Source: an uncultured Pirellulales bacterium (lineage in GTDB: Bacteria; Planctomycetota; Planctomycetia; Pirellulales; Lacipirellulaceae). From it: a stretch of 7,540 bases of DNA. The position numbers and the translations under genes are program-made. The stretch spans positions 1 through 7,540 of the forward strand of contig CAMYJY010000151.1 in NCBI GenBank assembly GCA_947258835.1. Reading direction: 5' to 3'. Shown piece by piece: positions 1 to 5,371 of the stretch (the stretch's first letter is position 1; the number at the start of each line of letters is the position of its first letter). The notes under the pieces are model-generated. The model saw only the letters and a list, made by a program, of their open reading frames with translations, made no database searches and had not been told where the DNA came from.

Positions 1-194
1 CGCTCAATGCTGGCCGATTTGGGCCGGAAAAGCCCACTCCATCCGCGTCTCAACCAGGTCTCATTGTGAGCCGCCGCGGTGCGGCAACAGGGGCTGTTTT
101 CTCGGGCTTTACCGGCTTCATGGAGGCCCCGTTTTCAGTTTGAGTTCTTTACATTCCTGCTCCAGGCGGTATGAGGCCCCAGGCCCCGCACAAG

Positions 195-827
195 CTAGGG
201 CGGAGGCCCCGTCCTCCGCTGCACAGGAGGCGCCAGGCGAATGCCTAACTGTTGGTTGTTCAGCACGATCACTCCTTGATGCGACATCACCGGATCCATG
301 TCATCCGCGGACATCACCGGCAACGTTTCCGTGCCCACGTACACCAAGGGCCGACGATTTTCGGGATCGGGGACAAAAATCTGGTTGCAAACCAGCCGGC
401 CACCCAAAAATTGATCGGCGCGAAGTTCGCTAACCTGCGTGTTTTCACTATCTTTAAGCACCACGGCCCCCACGCGGCGACCCGCTTGGCCCGGCTCAAA
501 ACTGGGGGTCTTGCCGGTGCCTACATAGACCAGTGCCTGGGTGCGGTCTTCCGCATCGACCACACTCAGTCCCGCGCACTGCACTCCACGCCGGCAAACC
601 ACATCGTTCACTCGCAACACAGAGCGTGGTCCATCACTGTCCAACAGTCTGGTGTGATCCACACTAAGTTCCGCCAGAATGCGGTTGGACGTCAACGGAT
701 CGACGATTTTTAGACTTTGGCAAACCAGCTCCCGAGACTCAACCCGTTGGGTCAGTTTATCGCGGAGTGCGGCACCCAAGGCAAAAAACAGCAGCGGATA
801 GACAATCCAACGCTCACGTTCCGACAT
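195..827 (-). CDS. Membrane-anchored hypothetical protein with internal repeats
   Basis: A 210-residue protein of unknown function. Residues 7-20 (WIVYPLLFFALGAA) form one hydrophobic segment next to a charged N-terminus, so it is probably anchored in the membrane with the rest outside the cytoplasm. The body shows three imperfect repeats built on a VC...V.D pattern: VCQSLKIVDPLTSNR (35-49), VCRRGVQCAGLSVVDAEDR (77-95) and VCNQIFVPDPENRR (146-159). The last two run into LVYVGT (99-104, 161-166). The tail is Pro/Arg-rich. The start is supported by GGGAG (835-839) placed 7 nt before ATG. The gene lies 17 nt downstream of the lipoprotein gene in the same direction, suggesting one operon and perhaps a shared cell-envelope role. 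I recall similar ALRDKL-containing hypothetical proteins in planctomycetes, but no function is known to me. That the gene is real is fairly sure; its job is not. Confidence 0.75.
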   Translation of the reverse strand: MSERERWIVYPLLFFALGAALRDKLTQRVESRELVCQSLKIVDPLTSNRILAELSVDHTRLLDSDGPRSVLRVNDVVCRRGVQCAGLSVVDAEDRTQALVYVGTGKTPSFEPGQAGRRVGAVVLKDSENTQVSELRADQFLGGRLVCNQIFVPDPENRRPLVYVGTETLPVMSADDMDPVMSHQGVIVLNNQQLGIRLAPPVQRRTGPPP

Positions 828-844
828 CGTTCAACTCCCGGTTC

Positions 845-1405
845 TCAATCTGGGCGTCGGAAATAGACCGCCCCTAATTGCCGATCAGCCCCCGCTTCGT
901 AGAGCAAAAAACCGACACACTCACCATCTTGCTCGTTGAGCTCCACCTCAAAACGTCGCAGCTGCGAGGAATTTTCCGCAGGGCTCTGCTCCGACCCGCT
1001 GGACCGAGGCGTGCTGACTTGGATCGTGCAGCCCACGGGGGAGGTCCCCAAAACTTCCCAAGTACCGGAGATCGGCTGGGAGCCATCCGCCAGTGACATT
1101 TCCACCGTATTTTTATTGATAAAATGCAACCGAATCTCAGTAGCATACTGTTCCCAATCCGTCGGGGGCCGCTCTCGAACAAATTGTTGAGCGGCCGGGT
1201 CGGCAACACCTGAGGAACCATATTTTTGTTGGTCCCGCGCGGCACGGGCGGCCGCCGTATCTGGCTGCCCCACCCATCTGCCCAACAACTGGGACGATAC
1301 CTGCTGCTGGCAACCCACCGCGAAGCACAACCCACCAATCAGTGCGCAGACAACGATCGGCTGCTGGGTTGGGCCCCAGGACTTTGATGCGGGATCTTGA
1401 TGCAT
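845..1405 (-). CDS. Putative lipoprotein, unknown function
   Basis: A 186-residue protein with a lipoprotein-type signal: a hydrophobic stretch at residues 17-31 (IVVCALIGGLCFAVG) followed by Cys32, with A-V-G before the cysteine as a slightly atypical lipobox. This implies signal peptidase II cleavage and lipid anchoring. The mature part begins with a Gln-rich linker, then GRWVGQPDTAAARAARDQQ (about 42-60), then a region that looks beta-rich with ISGTWEVLG (about 112-120). It ends in FLLYEAGADRQLGAVYFRRPD. The GRW...GTWEV pattern recalls small extracytoplasmic beta-barrel-like lipoproteins, but I cannot name a family. There is no Shine-Dalgarno sequence before the ATG; no other ATG would keep the signal, so this start is the best choice. 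It is probably the first gene of an operon with the anchored repeat protein 17 nt downstream. An ACCACGAAG-type inverted repeat lies about 65 nt upstream of the start. Confidence 0.75.
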   Translation of the reverse strand: MHQDPASKSWGPTQQPIVVCALIGGLCFAVGCQQQVSSQLLGRWVGQPDTAAARAARDQQKYGSSGVADPAAQQFVRERPPTDWEQYATEIRLHFINKNTVEMSLADGSQPISGTWEVLGTSPVGCTIQVSTPRSSGSEQSPAENSSQLRRFEVELNEQDGECVGFLLYEAGADRQLGAVYFRRPD

Positions 1406-1470
1406 TGTTGCTAGCTCGGACTCGGTGCGACGAACGGTTCAAGTTTTCGCAAATTTGACTGCCTGGAGTA

Positions 1471-1526
1471 GAACCACGAAGACACGAAGTTTATCTGCTC
1501 TTCGTGTCTTTGTGTCTTCGTGGTTC
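1471..1526. repeat. ACCACGAAGACAC-type inverted repeat
   Basis: Left arm 1471-1489 reads GAACCACGAAGACACGAAG. The right arm is its reverse complement over 15 perfect bases (1471-1485 with 1512-1526). Four more pairs (1486-1489 with 1500-1503) follow after an 8-nt bulge, GTGTCTTT (1504-1511). The bulge is an extra, slightly diverged copy of the GAAGACAC unit, so the two arms differ by one repeat step. Sequences of the CCACGAAGACACGAAG kind are, to my knowledge, dispersed in many bacterial genomes. It lies about 65 nt upstream of the lipoprotein start, but no regulatory role can be read from the sequence. Confidence 0.8.
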
Positions 1527-1564
1527 AAATTATTTCCCCGTATATCTCTTGTACCTATTTGGTT

Positions 1565-1577
1565 GCGGCTACGCCGC
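1565..1577. repeat. Short GC hairpin
   Basis: GCGGC-TAC-GCCGC, a perfect 5-bp stem with a 3-nt loop. There is no T-run on either side, so it is not a canonical terminator. It lies in the gene-free stretch, between two larger palindromes. Confidence 0.4.
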
Positions 1578-1614
1578 GCTGGGTTTTATTGTGTAGCCCC
1601 GCGGAGGTGACTGG

Positions 1615-1634
1615 ATTCCCGCCTGCGCGGGAAT
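1615..1634. repeat. ATTCCCGC-CTGC-GCGGGAAT palindrome
   Basis: A perfect 8-bp stem with a 4-nt loop, flanked by GG on the left and GAC on the right. GGATTCCCG...CGGGAATGAC palindromes of this sort are, as I recall, a widespread dispersed repeat in bacteria. The half-site CGGGAATGAC (1628-1637) is the reverse complement of GTCATTCCCG, which recurs three times in the tandem array at the right edge of the window. No T-run follows, so it is better called a REP-like element than a terminator. Confidence 0.7.
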
Positions 1635-1692
1635 GACGTGGGGGCGTAGAAAACTGCCGCCCACTTCCCATTTCCACTGCCCGTCTCATATC

Positions 1693-1809
1693 CTAGCGCA
1701 CTGCCTCGGTGGTTGCGGGACGTACGGCAAACATGGGCACCGGCTGCTGGGCTGATTGTACTGGCAAAAACCTCTCTACTGCAAACGGTGAAATTCCATA
1801 GAACGTGTT
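1693..1809 (-). pseudogene. Possible 3' remnant of a lost gene
   Basis: An open segment of 38 sense codons ending in TAG, closed upstream by a TAA that lies inside the AT-rich inverted repeat. Its conceptual product includes FAVERFLPVQSAQQPVPMFAV (residues 9-28) and ends in RPATTEAVR, which reads like a genuine protein tail. There is no start codon with a ribosome binding site; the only ATG leaves 13 residues. One explanation is the 3' end of a gene cut off by insertion or recombination at the neighbouring palindrome. Chance openness over 39 codons is also possible. I do not recognise the sequence. Confidence 0.2.
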
Positions 1810-1847
1810 TTAAAATTCACCTGCGTAGGCTCGAATTTTAAAACATG
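1804..1847. repeat. Perfect 13-bp AT-rich inverted repeat
   Basis: TGTTTTAAAATTC (1806-1818) and GAATTTTAAAACA (1833-1845) are exact reverse complements around a 14-nt loop. A G-U and a C-G pair (1805/1846, 1804/1847) extend the stem to 15. It lies 20 nt past the stop of the minus-strand 106-codon frame, so it could fold at the 3' end of that transcript. The AT-rich stem without a following U-run is unlike a classical terminator and more like a small dispersed element. Confidence 0.75.
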
Positions 1848-1866
1848 CTCTTAGCAGACCAAGGGA

Positions 1867-2187
1867 CTAGTACGCGGGGCAGTTGGTGGGGCAGTTGGTG
1901 CCGTCCACCCGCCAGGGCAACCAGACCAGTTGCACCTCGTCCACGGCAATGTCACTTTTTCGCGGCGGCACCTGGAATGCCTCAATGTTGAGCGTGGCGG
2001 GTTCAAAATCCAGTTCGATTTGCTCCAATTCCTCCTCCAGCTGGGTCTGCAGCGCCTCTGCAGCGAGCCGCCTGTCCGCCAGCCGCTGCTCAGCCCGTGA
2101 CTGCTGGCCCCGCTCGCGGACGGCCTGACGGGTGGAGGCAGCCGAGGGACCGCGGCGGCGACCTGGGCTCACCAACACAGGTGCCAA
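1867..2187 (-). CDS. C-terminal fragment of HerA/DUF87-type ATPase (probable remnant)
   Basis: A 106-residue frame. After a basic stretch (GRRRG, residues 9-13) comes a charged, probably coiled-coil region (about 25-60, QSRAEQRLADRRLAAEALQT through LEEELEQIELDFEP). It then has PPRKSDIAVDEVQLVWLPWR (about 74-93) and ends in GTNCPTNCPAY. From memory, a coiled coil followed by a [PR]K[ST]DI.V...LVW.P motif is the usual end of large bacterial HerA-like (DUF87/DUF853) ATPases. Here the Walker-containing part is absent: the frame opens only 2 nt after the stop of the DUF2780-like gene. The start is weak: TTG at 2187, or GTG three or five codons later, none with a clear Shine-Dalgarno sequence. I read it as a 3' remnant left by a deletion. 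A stand-alone small gene, translated by coupling to the gene before it, remains possible. Confidence 0.5.
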   Translation of the reverse strand: MAPVLVSPGRRRGPSAASTRQAVRERGQQSRAEQRLADRRLAAEALQTQLEEELEQIELDFEPATLNIEAFQVPPRKSDIAVDEVQLVWLPWRVDGTNCPTNCPAY

Positions 2188-2189
2188 CT

Positions 2190-2567
2190 TTAGCGGAACA
2201 CACCACGCAGCAGCACAGCAACATCTGTGCGTCCCTGCTGTTGAAAGAACTCGACCAAGGCGTCGGCAAACTCTGGGATCCGTGACCGGTCACAGCCTAA
2301 CAGGCCAAAACCGCCCACCAGTCCCGCCAGCCCACCCAGGCCCCCACCAGCACGGCTCAGCCACTCGCGGAGCGGGCTCGCCGGCCGCGGATCGATCCGC
2401 GGCGCTTTGCCGATGATATCTGAAATGGCTGGAATCGCCCGGACAACGGGCTGAAACCGCTGGGGGCCTAACCGCAACTGAGCGAACTCCAACAACAGTC
2501 CGGCTCCCCCCTCTGCCTGCCGGCGGGAGGCGTCCAGCCGCTGCACAAGATAATCGATGAGGCTCAT
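2190..2567 (-). CDS. DUF2780-like (VcgC/VcgE-type) protein
   Basis: A 125-residue protein resembling the DUF2780 family, whose function is unknown. The family-like order is visible: an N-terminal helix with S..QAEGGAG (14-23), the hydrophobic LLLEFAQLRLG (24-34), a helix ending in IIGKAP (51-56), a Gly-rich segment GGGLGGLAGLVGGFGLLG (74-91), and a final helix pair IPEFADALVEFFQQQGRTDVAVLLRGVF (97-124). There is no signal peptide. The reading frame stays open upstream through the tRNA-His gene, but those 30 extra codons are tRNA sequence, so the ATG at 2567 (MSLIDYLVQ) is the real start. It sits 10 nt after the tRNA 3' end with no Shine-Dalgarno sequence. The gene is probably cotranscribed with the tRNA and freed by tRNA 3' processing, giving an almost leaderless mRNA. 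Its stop lies 2 nt before the ATPase-tail frame. Confidence 0.75.
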   Translation of the reverse strand: MSLIDYLVQRLDASRRQAEGGAGLLLEFAQLRLGPQRFQPVVRAIPAISDIIGKAPRIDPRPASPLREWLSRAGGGLGGLAGLVGGFGLLGCDRSRIPEFADALVEFFQQQGRTDVAVLLRGVFR

Positions 2568-2577
2568 AGCAAGCGAG

Positions 2578-2652
2578 GGTGGCTGAGGGGATTCGAACCC
2601 CCGACCTTCGGAATCACAATCCGACGTTCTAACCAACTGAACTACAGCCACC
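2578..2652 (-). tRNA. tRNA-His(GTG)
   Basis: A complete cloverleaf. The acceptor GTGGCTG pairs fully with CAGCCAC; the D stem is GTTC/GAAC; the anticodon stem is TCGGA/TCCGA around loop TTGTGAT, with anticodon GTG at 2615-2617; the T arm is GGGGG-TTCGAAT-CCCCT with one G-U pair. The extra G at position -1 (base 2652) opposite C73 (base 2578) is the histidine identity element and is encoded in the DNA. CCA is not encoded; CT follows. A sigma70-like promoter lies 16 nt upstream, and a protein gene follows after 10 nt. Confidence 0.97.
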
Positions 2653-2668
2653 ATCAAAGCAGCGACCG

Positions 2669-2697
2669 ATCCTACAGTTGCCGCGGGAGCCGGTCAA
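2669..2697 (-). promoter_or_regulatory. Sigma70-type promoter of tRNA-His
   Basis: On the minus strand, TTGACC (2697-2692, five of six consensus bases) and TAGGAT (2674-2669, four of six) are separated by exactly 17 nt. The -10 box ends 16 nt before the mature tRNA 5' end, a normal distance for a short precursor leader. It probably also drives the DUF2780-like gene. Confidence 0.7.
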
Positions 2698-2771
2698 GCG
2701 ACGGCCCTGAGTCGGTGCCCCTTGAAATAGCAGGTACCACCGCTGCCCGTGGACCACGCGGGTGAGCCGCA

Positions 2772-2894
2772 CTATCTCGATCGTTTGCGAACGACCAGCA
2801 AGGTGGCCAGCATGCCCAAGACAATTCCGGACGCCAGGAACAACAGGCTAACGGGCGTTTCCAGAGGCGTGAGATGGGCTAGCAGCGGGAACAT
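2772..2894 (-). CDS. Small single-pass membrane protein, 40 residues
   Basis: ATG at 2894 to TAG at 2772 encodes MFPLLAHLTPLETP, a hydrophobic segment of about 20 residues (VSLLFLASGIVLGMLATLLVV, 15-35), and a basic tail RKRSR. By the positive-inside rule the C-terminus should be cytoplasmic. GAGGAG (2901-2906) lies 6 nt before the ATG, one of the best ribosome binding sites in the window, and argues for real translation. The start lies inside the metalloprotease gene in another frame, with a 47-nt overlap, so translation is probably coupled. The layout of a short polar lead, a helix and a basic end also resembles C-terminal membrane-sorting tails, but the ORF has its own start. I do not recognise a family, and a role with the secreted protease is only a guess from position. 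Confidence 0.6.
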   Translation of the reverse strand: MFPLLAHLTPLETPVSLLFLASGIVLGMLATLLVVRKRSR

Positions 2895-4311
2895 GGAAGA
2901 CTCCTCTTGCAGGTTGTAACTTTTTGAGTTGTAAGCAGGTGGGTTTGGCAGCTACCTCGACCGCCAAAAATTCACGATATTGTTTGTCCAGCGCAGCAAA
3001 AGTCTGGCCAGTCAACTCTTCTAGGGTACTCGTTTTGTCCTGACCTGTATAGACAAGCCGCAGCAGTTCCACCCAGGCGGATCGGTAGTGGCCGGCGGCA
3101 TGGTGCATGAAAAATGTTGCCAGACCGGCCGACTGACTGTAGAGCCGGGCCAGATCCTCGCGCCCTTGCAGAGCGGTCATTCCCCAAGCCGACAGTTCGG
3201 CCAGGGGAACGTAAAAATCATCCGCCAAGCACCGCTGGCGGGCGGCCGGCAGACGCCCGGCCTGAGCGGTTCCCAAGGTAAAATAGCGCCCTTGCTGGGC
3301 ATCCGTATGGGCCTGCAGCGACTCGAAATAACAGGCCACTCCCTCGATCGCCCAGGCATTGGCCTGCCCACCCACCCGACGGACCGCCGGGACGGTTTCC
3401 TGAAAAAACTGATGCACCGCCTCATGGTAGATCGTTCCCCAGTGCTGATCGGGCCCGGCAAAAAAATGAGTCGACCGGGTGGTATCAAAATAAATCCCCA
3501 ACGTCATGGCAATGCGGGGCTGCTGCCGCCGCAGGGCCCGGTTGTATTCCTCACGGCTACGGTAATAAAACACCTCAAATGGCTTGGTACGATAACCGCT
3601 GGGGATCTTGCCAGCAAACCGCTGACGGAGTTGCTCGGTCGAGAGATAGAACTCAGCGAACTGCTGCTGCCACAGCTGATAGAATTCCTCCAAGCGCCCG
3701 ACCAACTCGACAGCTGCCTGACGACTCGTGTTGGTCGTCACACGAAAGTGGTCGGTGCGAATTTGCCAGCCGGTCGCGATGGTCGCGTGGCGCCGCGCAT
3801 CTTCCGCGGCGGAGATCCAGCGCTTGCCCACCGGTCGCTCGCCGGCTTCCCAGCGCTCAACATCCTCAGCACGAATCCAGCCAAACTGCCGATGCCACAT
3901 CTCGCCCCGCGCGATGCGCCGCGCGGCATAGTGACCAGCCCAAGCACTTCCTACCTGACGATACCCCAACACCCGCCGCGCCGCTGGATGGTCAGGATGG
4001 TAGGCCAAGGCGGTCGTGGCCAATTTGAGGGCGGTGCTCACATCCGCTTGTTGGCCAGCGGCCCAGGCTTGGTCGTAGTACGACTGGGCCAGCTGGCTAT
4101 CGGAGACAGCCGCTGGCCGCGACGGGGCATAGAGAGTACCGGCCACATGGAGTTGTTCGGCCGCGGCGGGTGGCAACACGCTGGCCAGCCACAGCAGCAT
4201 CAGCCCACAACGCAACCATTGAAGCGCGATCCGTGAGCCAAGGGGACCTGGTCCGGGTGCTGCGCCTCTCTCGGCACGGAGCCCATCCCCGTTTCTCGCT
4301 AGCCTATTCAC
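2848..4311 (-). CDS. Secreted DUF1570-like zinc metalloprotease
   Basis: A 487-residue protein, probably exported. Residues 28-51 form a signal-peptide-like segment (IALQWLRCGLMLLWLASVLPPAAA, cleavage likely before Glu52) after an unusually long, charged lead. Residues about 73-120 look like a TPR helical repeat (SYYDQAWAAG...ALKLATTALAYHPDHPAARRVLGY). The catalytic part carries HEAVH (296-300) and, 22 residues later, AIEGVACYFE with Glu323. That spacing is the gluzincin pattern: His296 and His300 plus Glu323 as zinc ligands, Glu297 as general base. The arrangement resembles DUF1570 proteins of planctomycetes; the substrate is unknown. The start is GTG, overlapping the TAG of the isomerase gene (TAGTG) and preceded by GAAGGA. 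An internal TTG at residue 33 would give a more normal signal peptide. The last 47 nt overlap the small membrane ORF in another frame. Confidence 0.75.
   Translation of the reverse strand: MNRLARNGDGLRAERGAAPGPGPLGSRIALQWLRCGLMLLWLASVLPPAAAEQLHVAGTLYAPSRPAAVSDSQLAQSYYDQAWAAGQQADVSTALKLATTALAYHPDHPAARRVLGYRQVGSAWAGHYAARRIARGEMWHRQFGWIRAEDVERWEAGERPVGKRWISAAEDARRHATIATGWQIRTDHFRVTTNTSRQAAVELVGRLEEFYQLWQQQFAEFYLSTEQLRQRFAGKIPSGYRTKPFEVFYYRSREEYNRALRRQQPRIAMTLGIYFDTTRSTHFFAGPDQHWGTIYHEAVHQFFQETVPAVRRVGGQANAWAIEGVACYFESLQAHTDAQQGRYFTLGTAQAGRLPAARQRCLADDFYVPLAELSAWGMTALQGREDLARLYSQSAGLATFFMHHAAGHYRSAWVELLRLVYTGQDKTSTLEELTGQTFAALDKQYREFLAVEVAAKPTCLQLKKLQPARGVFHVPAASPSHASGNAR
2901..2906 (-). promoter_or_regulatory. 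Shine-Dalgarno of the 40-residue ORF
   Basis: GAGGAG 6 nt upstream of the ATG at 2894. It lies within the coding region of the metalloprotease and is the main evidence that the small overlapping ORF is translated. Confidence 0.6.
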
Positions 4312-5312
4312 TACGGTCCTTCGCTGTCGACAAAGTCCGCCGTATGGGCGGGTGTAAAATCCAGGCGGCGGACAAATTCACAGGCCTCTCGGGCGCCCTG
4401 TTCGCGATCCATGTGGGGATCGCTCCATTCCACACTGAGCGGCCCCGTGTAGTCAATCTCCTGCAGCGCTCGGATGATTTCTTCAAAATTGACGCCCCCA
4501 CGGCCTGGCCCGCGAAAATCCCAACCCCGCCGCGGATCTCCAGGGGCCAGGTGACTACTCAAAATACTACTCTTGCCATTGAGCGTGACCTGCGCATCCT
4601 GCACATGGACATGGAAAATACGATCGCCAAATTCCCGCAAAAATTCCACGGGATCGACACCCTGCCAGAGGAGATGGCTGGGATCAAAATTAAACCCAAA
4701 CTCTTCCCGCTGCCCCAGGGCCTCCAGAGCGCGGTGGGCGGTGTGGATGTCAAAGGCGATTTGCGCCGGATGGACTTCCAAAGCAAAACGCACGCCACAC
4801 TCGCCAAACACATCCAAGATGGGATTCCAGGCGACGGCAAAATTGGCAAAGCCGCGCTCGATCGTTTCCGCGGGAGCGGCGGGATAGGCATAGAGCAGGT
4901 GCCAAATCTCCGATCCGGTAAAACCGTTCACCACCTCCACCCCCATCCGCTGCGCGGCGCGGGCGGTGTGCATCATTTCCGCAGCGGCCCGCGCGCGGAC
5001 ACCGGCCGGGTCGCCATCCCCCCACACCGCCTCTGGCAAAATGGCCTGATGCCGTGCGTCGAGCGGGTCACACACGGCCTGGCCCACCCGATGCGCACTG
5101 AGGGCCTGGCATTCCAAGTCATGTTGCTCCAATTGCTGGCGTTTGGCGGCGGCATAGCCGGTATCCGCCGCCGATTGGGCCACGTCAAAATGATCACCGG
5201 CCCCACAGGCCAATTCCAGCCCGTCGTAGCCAAAGGCATGTGCCTGGCGAGCCAGATCCTCCAGGGGCAGATCCTTCCAAGGGCCGGTAAATAGCGTCAC
5301 GGGTCGCGCCAT
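4311..5312 (-). CDS. Sugar phosphate isomerase/epimerase, xylose-isomerase-like TIM barrel
   Basis: A 333-residue cytoplasmic protein of the AP_endonuc_2 / xylose-isomerase-like TIM-barrel superfamily, which isomerises or epimerises sugars using a divalent metal. Strand-end motifs of the barrel are visible: YDGLELACGAGDHFD (29-43), VGQAVCDPLD (76-85), VVNGFTGSEIWH (127-138), FALEVHP (176-182), FGFNFDPSHLLWQGVD (205-220), RIFHVHVQD (231-239), and GPLSVEWSDPHMDR (290-303). By family analogy Glu179, Asp210, His236 and Glu295 are the likely metal and catalytic residues. The length is close to that of the ~330-residue subfamily I recall. The start is well supported: AGGAG lies 7 nt before ATG. The stop overlaps the GTG start of the metalloprotease gene. 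The exact sugar substrate cannot be read from the sequence. Confidence 0.88.
   Translation of the reverse strand: MARPVTLFTGPWKDLPLEDLARQAHAFGYDGLELACGAGDHFDVAQSAADTGYAAAKRQQLEQHDLECQALSAHRVGQAVCDPLDARHQAILPEAVWGDGDPAGVRARAAAEMMHTARAAQRMGVEVVNGFTGSEIWHLLYAYPAAPAETIERGFANFAVAWNPILDVFGECGVRFALEVHPAQIAFDIHTAHRALEALGQREEFGFNFDPSHLLWQGVDPVEFLREFGDRIFHVHVQDAQVTLNGKSSILSSHLAPGDPRRGWDFRGPGRGGVNFEEIIRALQEIDYTGPLSVEWSDPHMDREQGAREACEFVRRLDFTPAHTADFVDSEGP
4317..4322 (-). promoter_or_regulatory. Shine-Dalgarno deciding the GTG start of the metalloprotease
   Basis: GAAGGA, 5 nt before the GTG at 4311, located in the last codons of the isomerase gene. Together with the TAGTG stop/start overlap it favours this start and translational coupling over an internal TTG 32 codons later. 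Confidence 0.5.
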
Positions 5313-5319
5313 GCGATGG

Positions 5320-5324
5320 CTCCT
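5320..5324 (-). promoter_or_regulatory. Shine-Dalgarno of the isomerase gene
   Basis: AGGAG followed by a 7-nt spacer and the ATG at 5312. It fixes the start of the isomerase gene, which is otherwise preceded by a 102-nt gap from the peptidase stop. Confidence 0.6.
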
Positions 5325-5371
5325 GATACTTGTTTGGATTTACGTAATACTTCAGCCATCTGCAGTAGGCA

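Noticed and set aside
1..69. Possible 3' end of a plus-strand gene entering the window (22 codons to TGA, ending LHPRLNQVSL)
   Set aside because: Too short to tell from chance openness, with no recognisable motif; another frame is also open there.
70..85. GCCGC/GCGGC hairpin as terminator of the left operon
   Set aside because: The stem is only 5 bp and no T-run follows on the minus strand.
54..125. 23-codon minus-strand ORF beginning MKPVKPEKTAPVAAP
   Set aside because: No convincing Shine-Dalgarno sequence, low complexity, and no supporting context.
252..713. Plus-strand frame opposite the anchored repeat protein
   Set aside because: The His-rich translation has no motif, and the minus-strand gene has a Shine-Dalgarno sequence, a hydrophobic anchor and internal repeats.
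2568..2657. N-terminal extension of the DUF2780-like gene to an ATG at 2657
   Set aside because: These 30 codons are the tRNA-His gene read as protein (VQLVRTSDCDSEGRGFESP), a familiar artefact.
2895..2960. Ribosomal frameshift joining the metalloprotease to the downstream membrane helix as a C-terminal anchor
   Set aside because: The membrane frame is +1 to the protease, while the nearby CAAAAAG resembles only an imperfect -1 slip site; the small ORF has its own strong Shine-Dalgarno sequence and ATG.
3088..5294. Two long plus-strand frames (3088-4236 and 4170-5294) opposite the metalloprotease and isomerase genes
   Set aside because: Both are shadows of well-supported minus-strand genes; no family motif or good ribosome binding site was seen.
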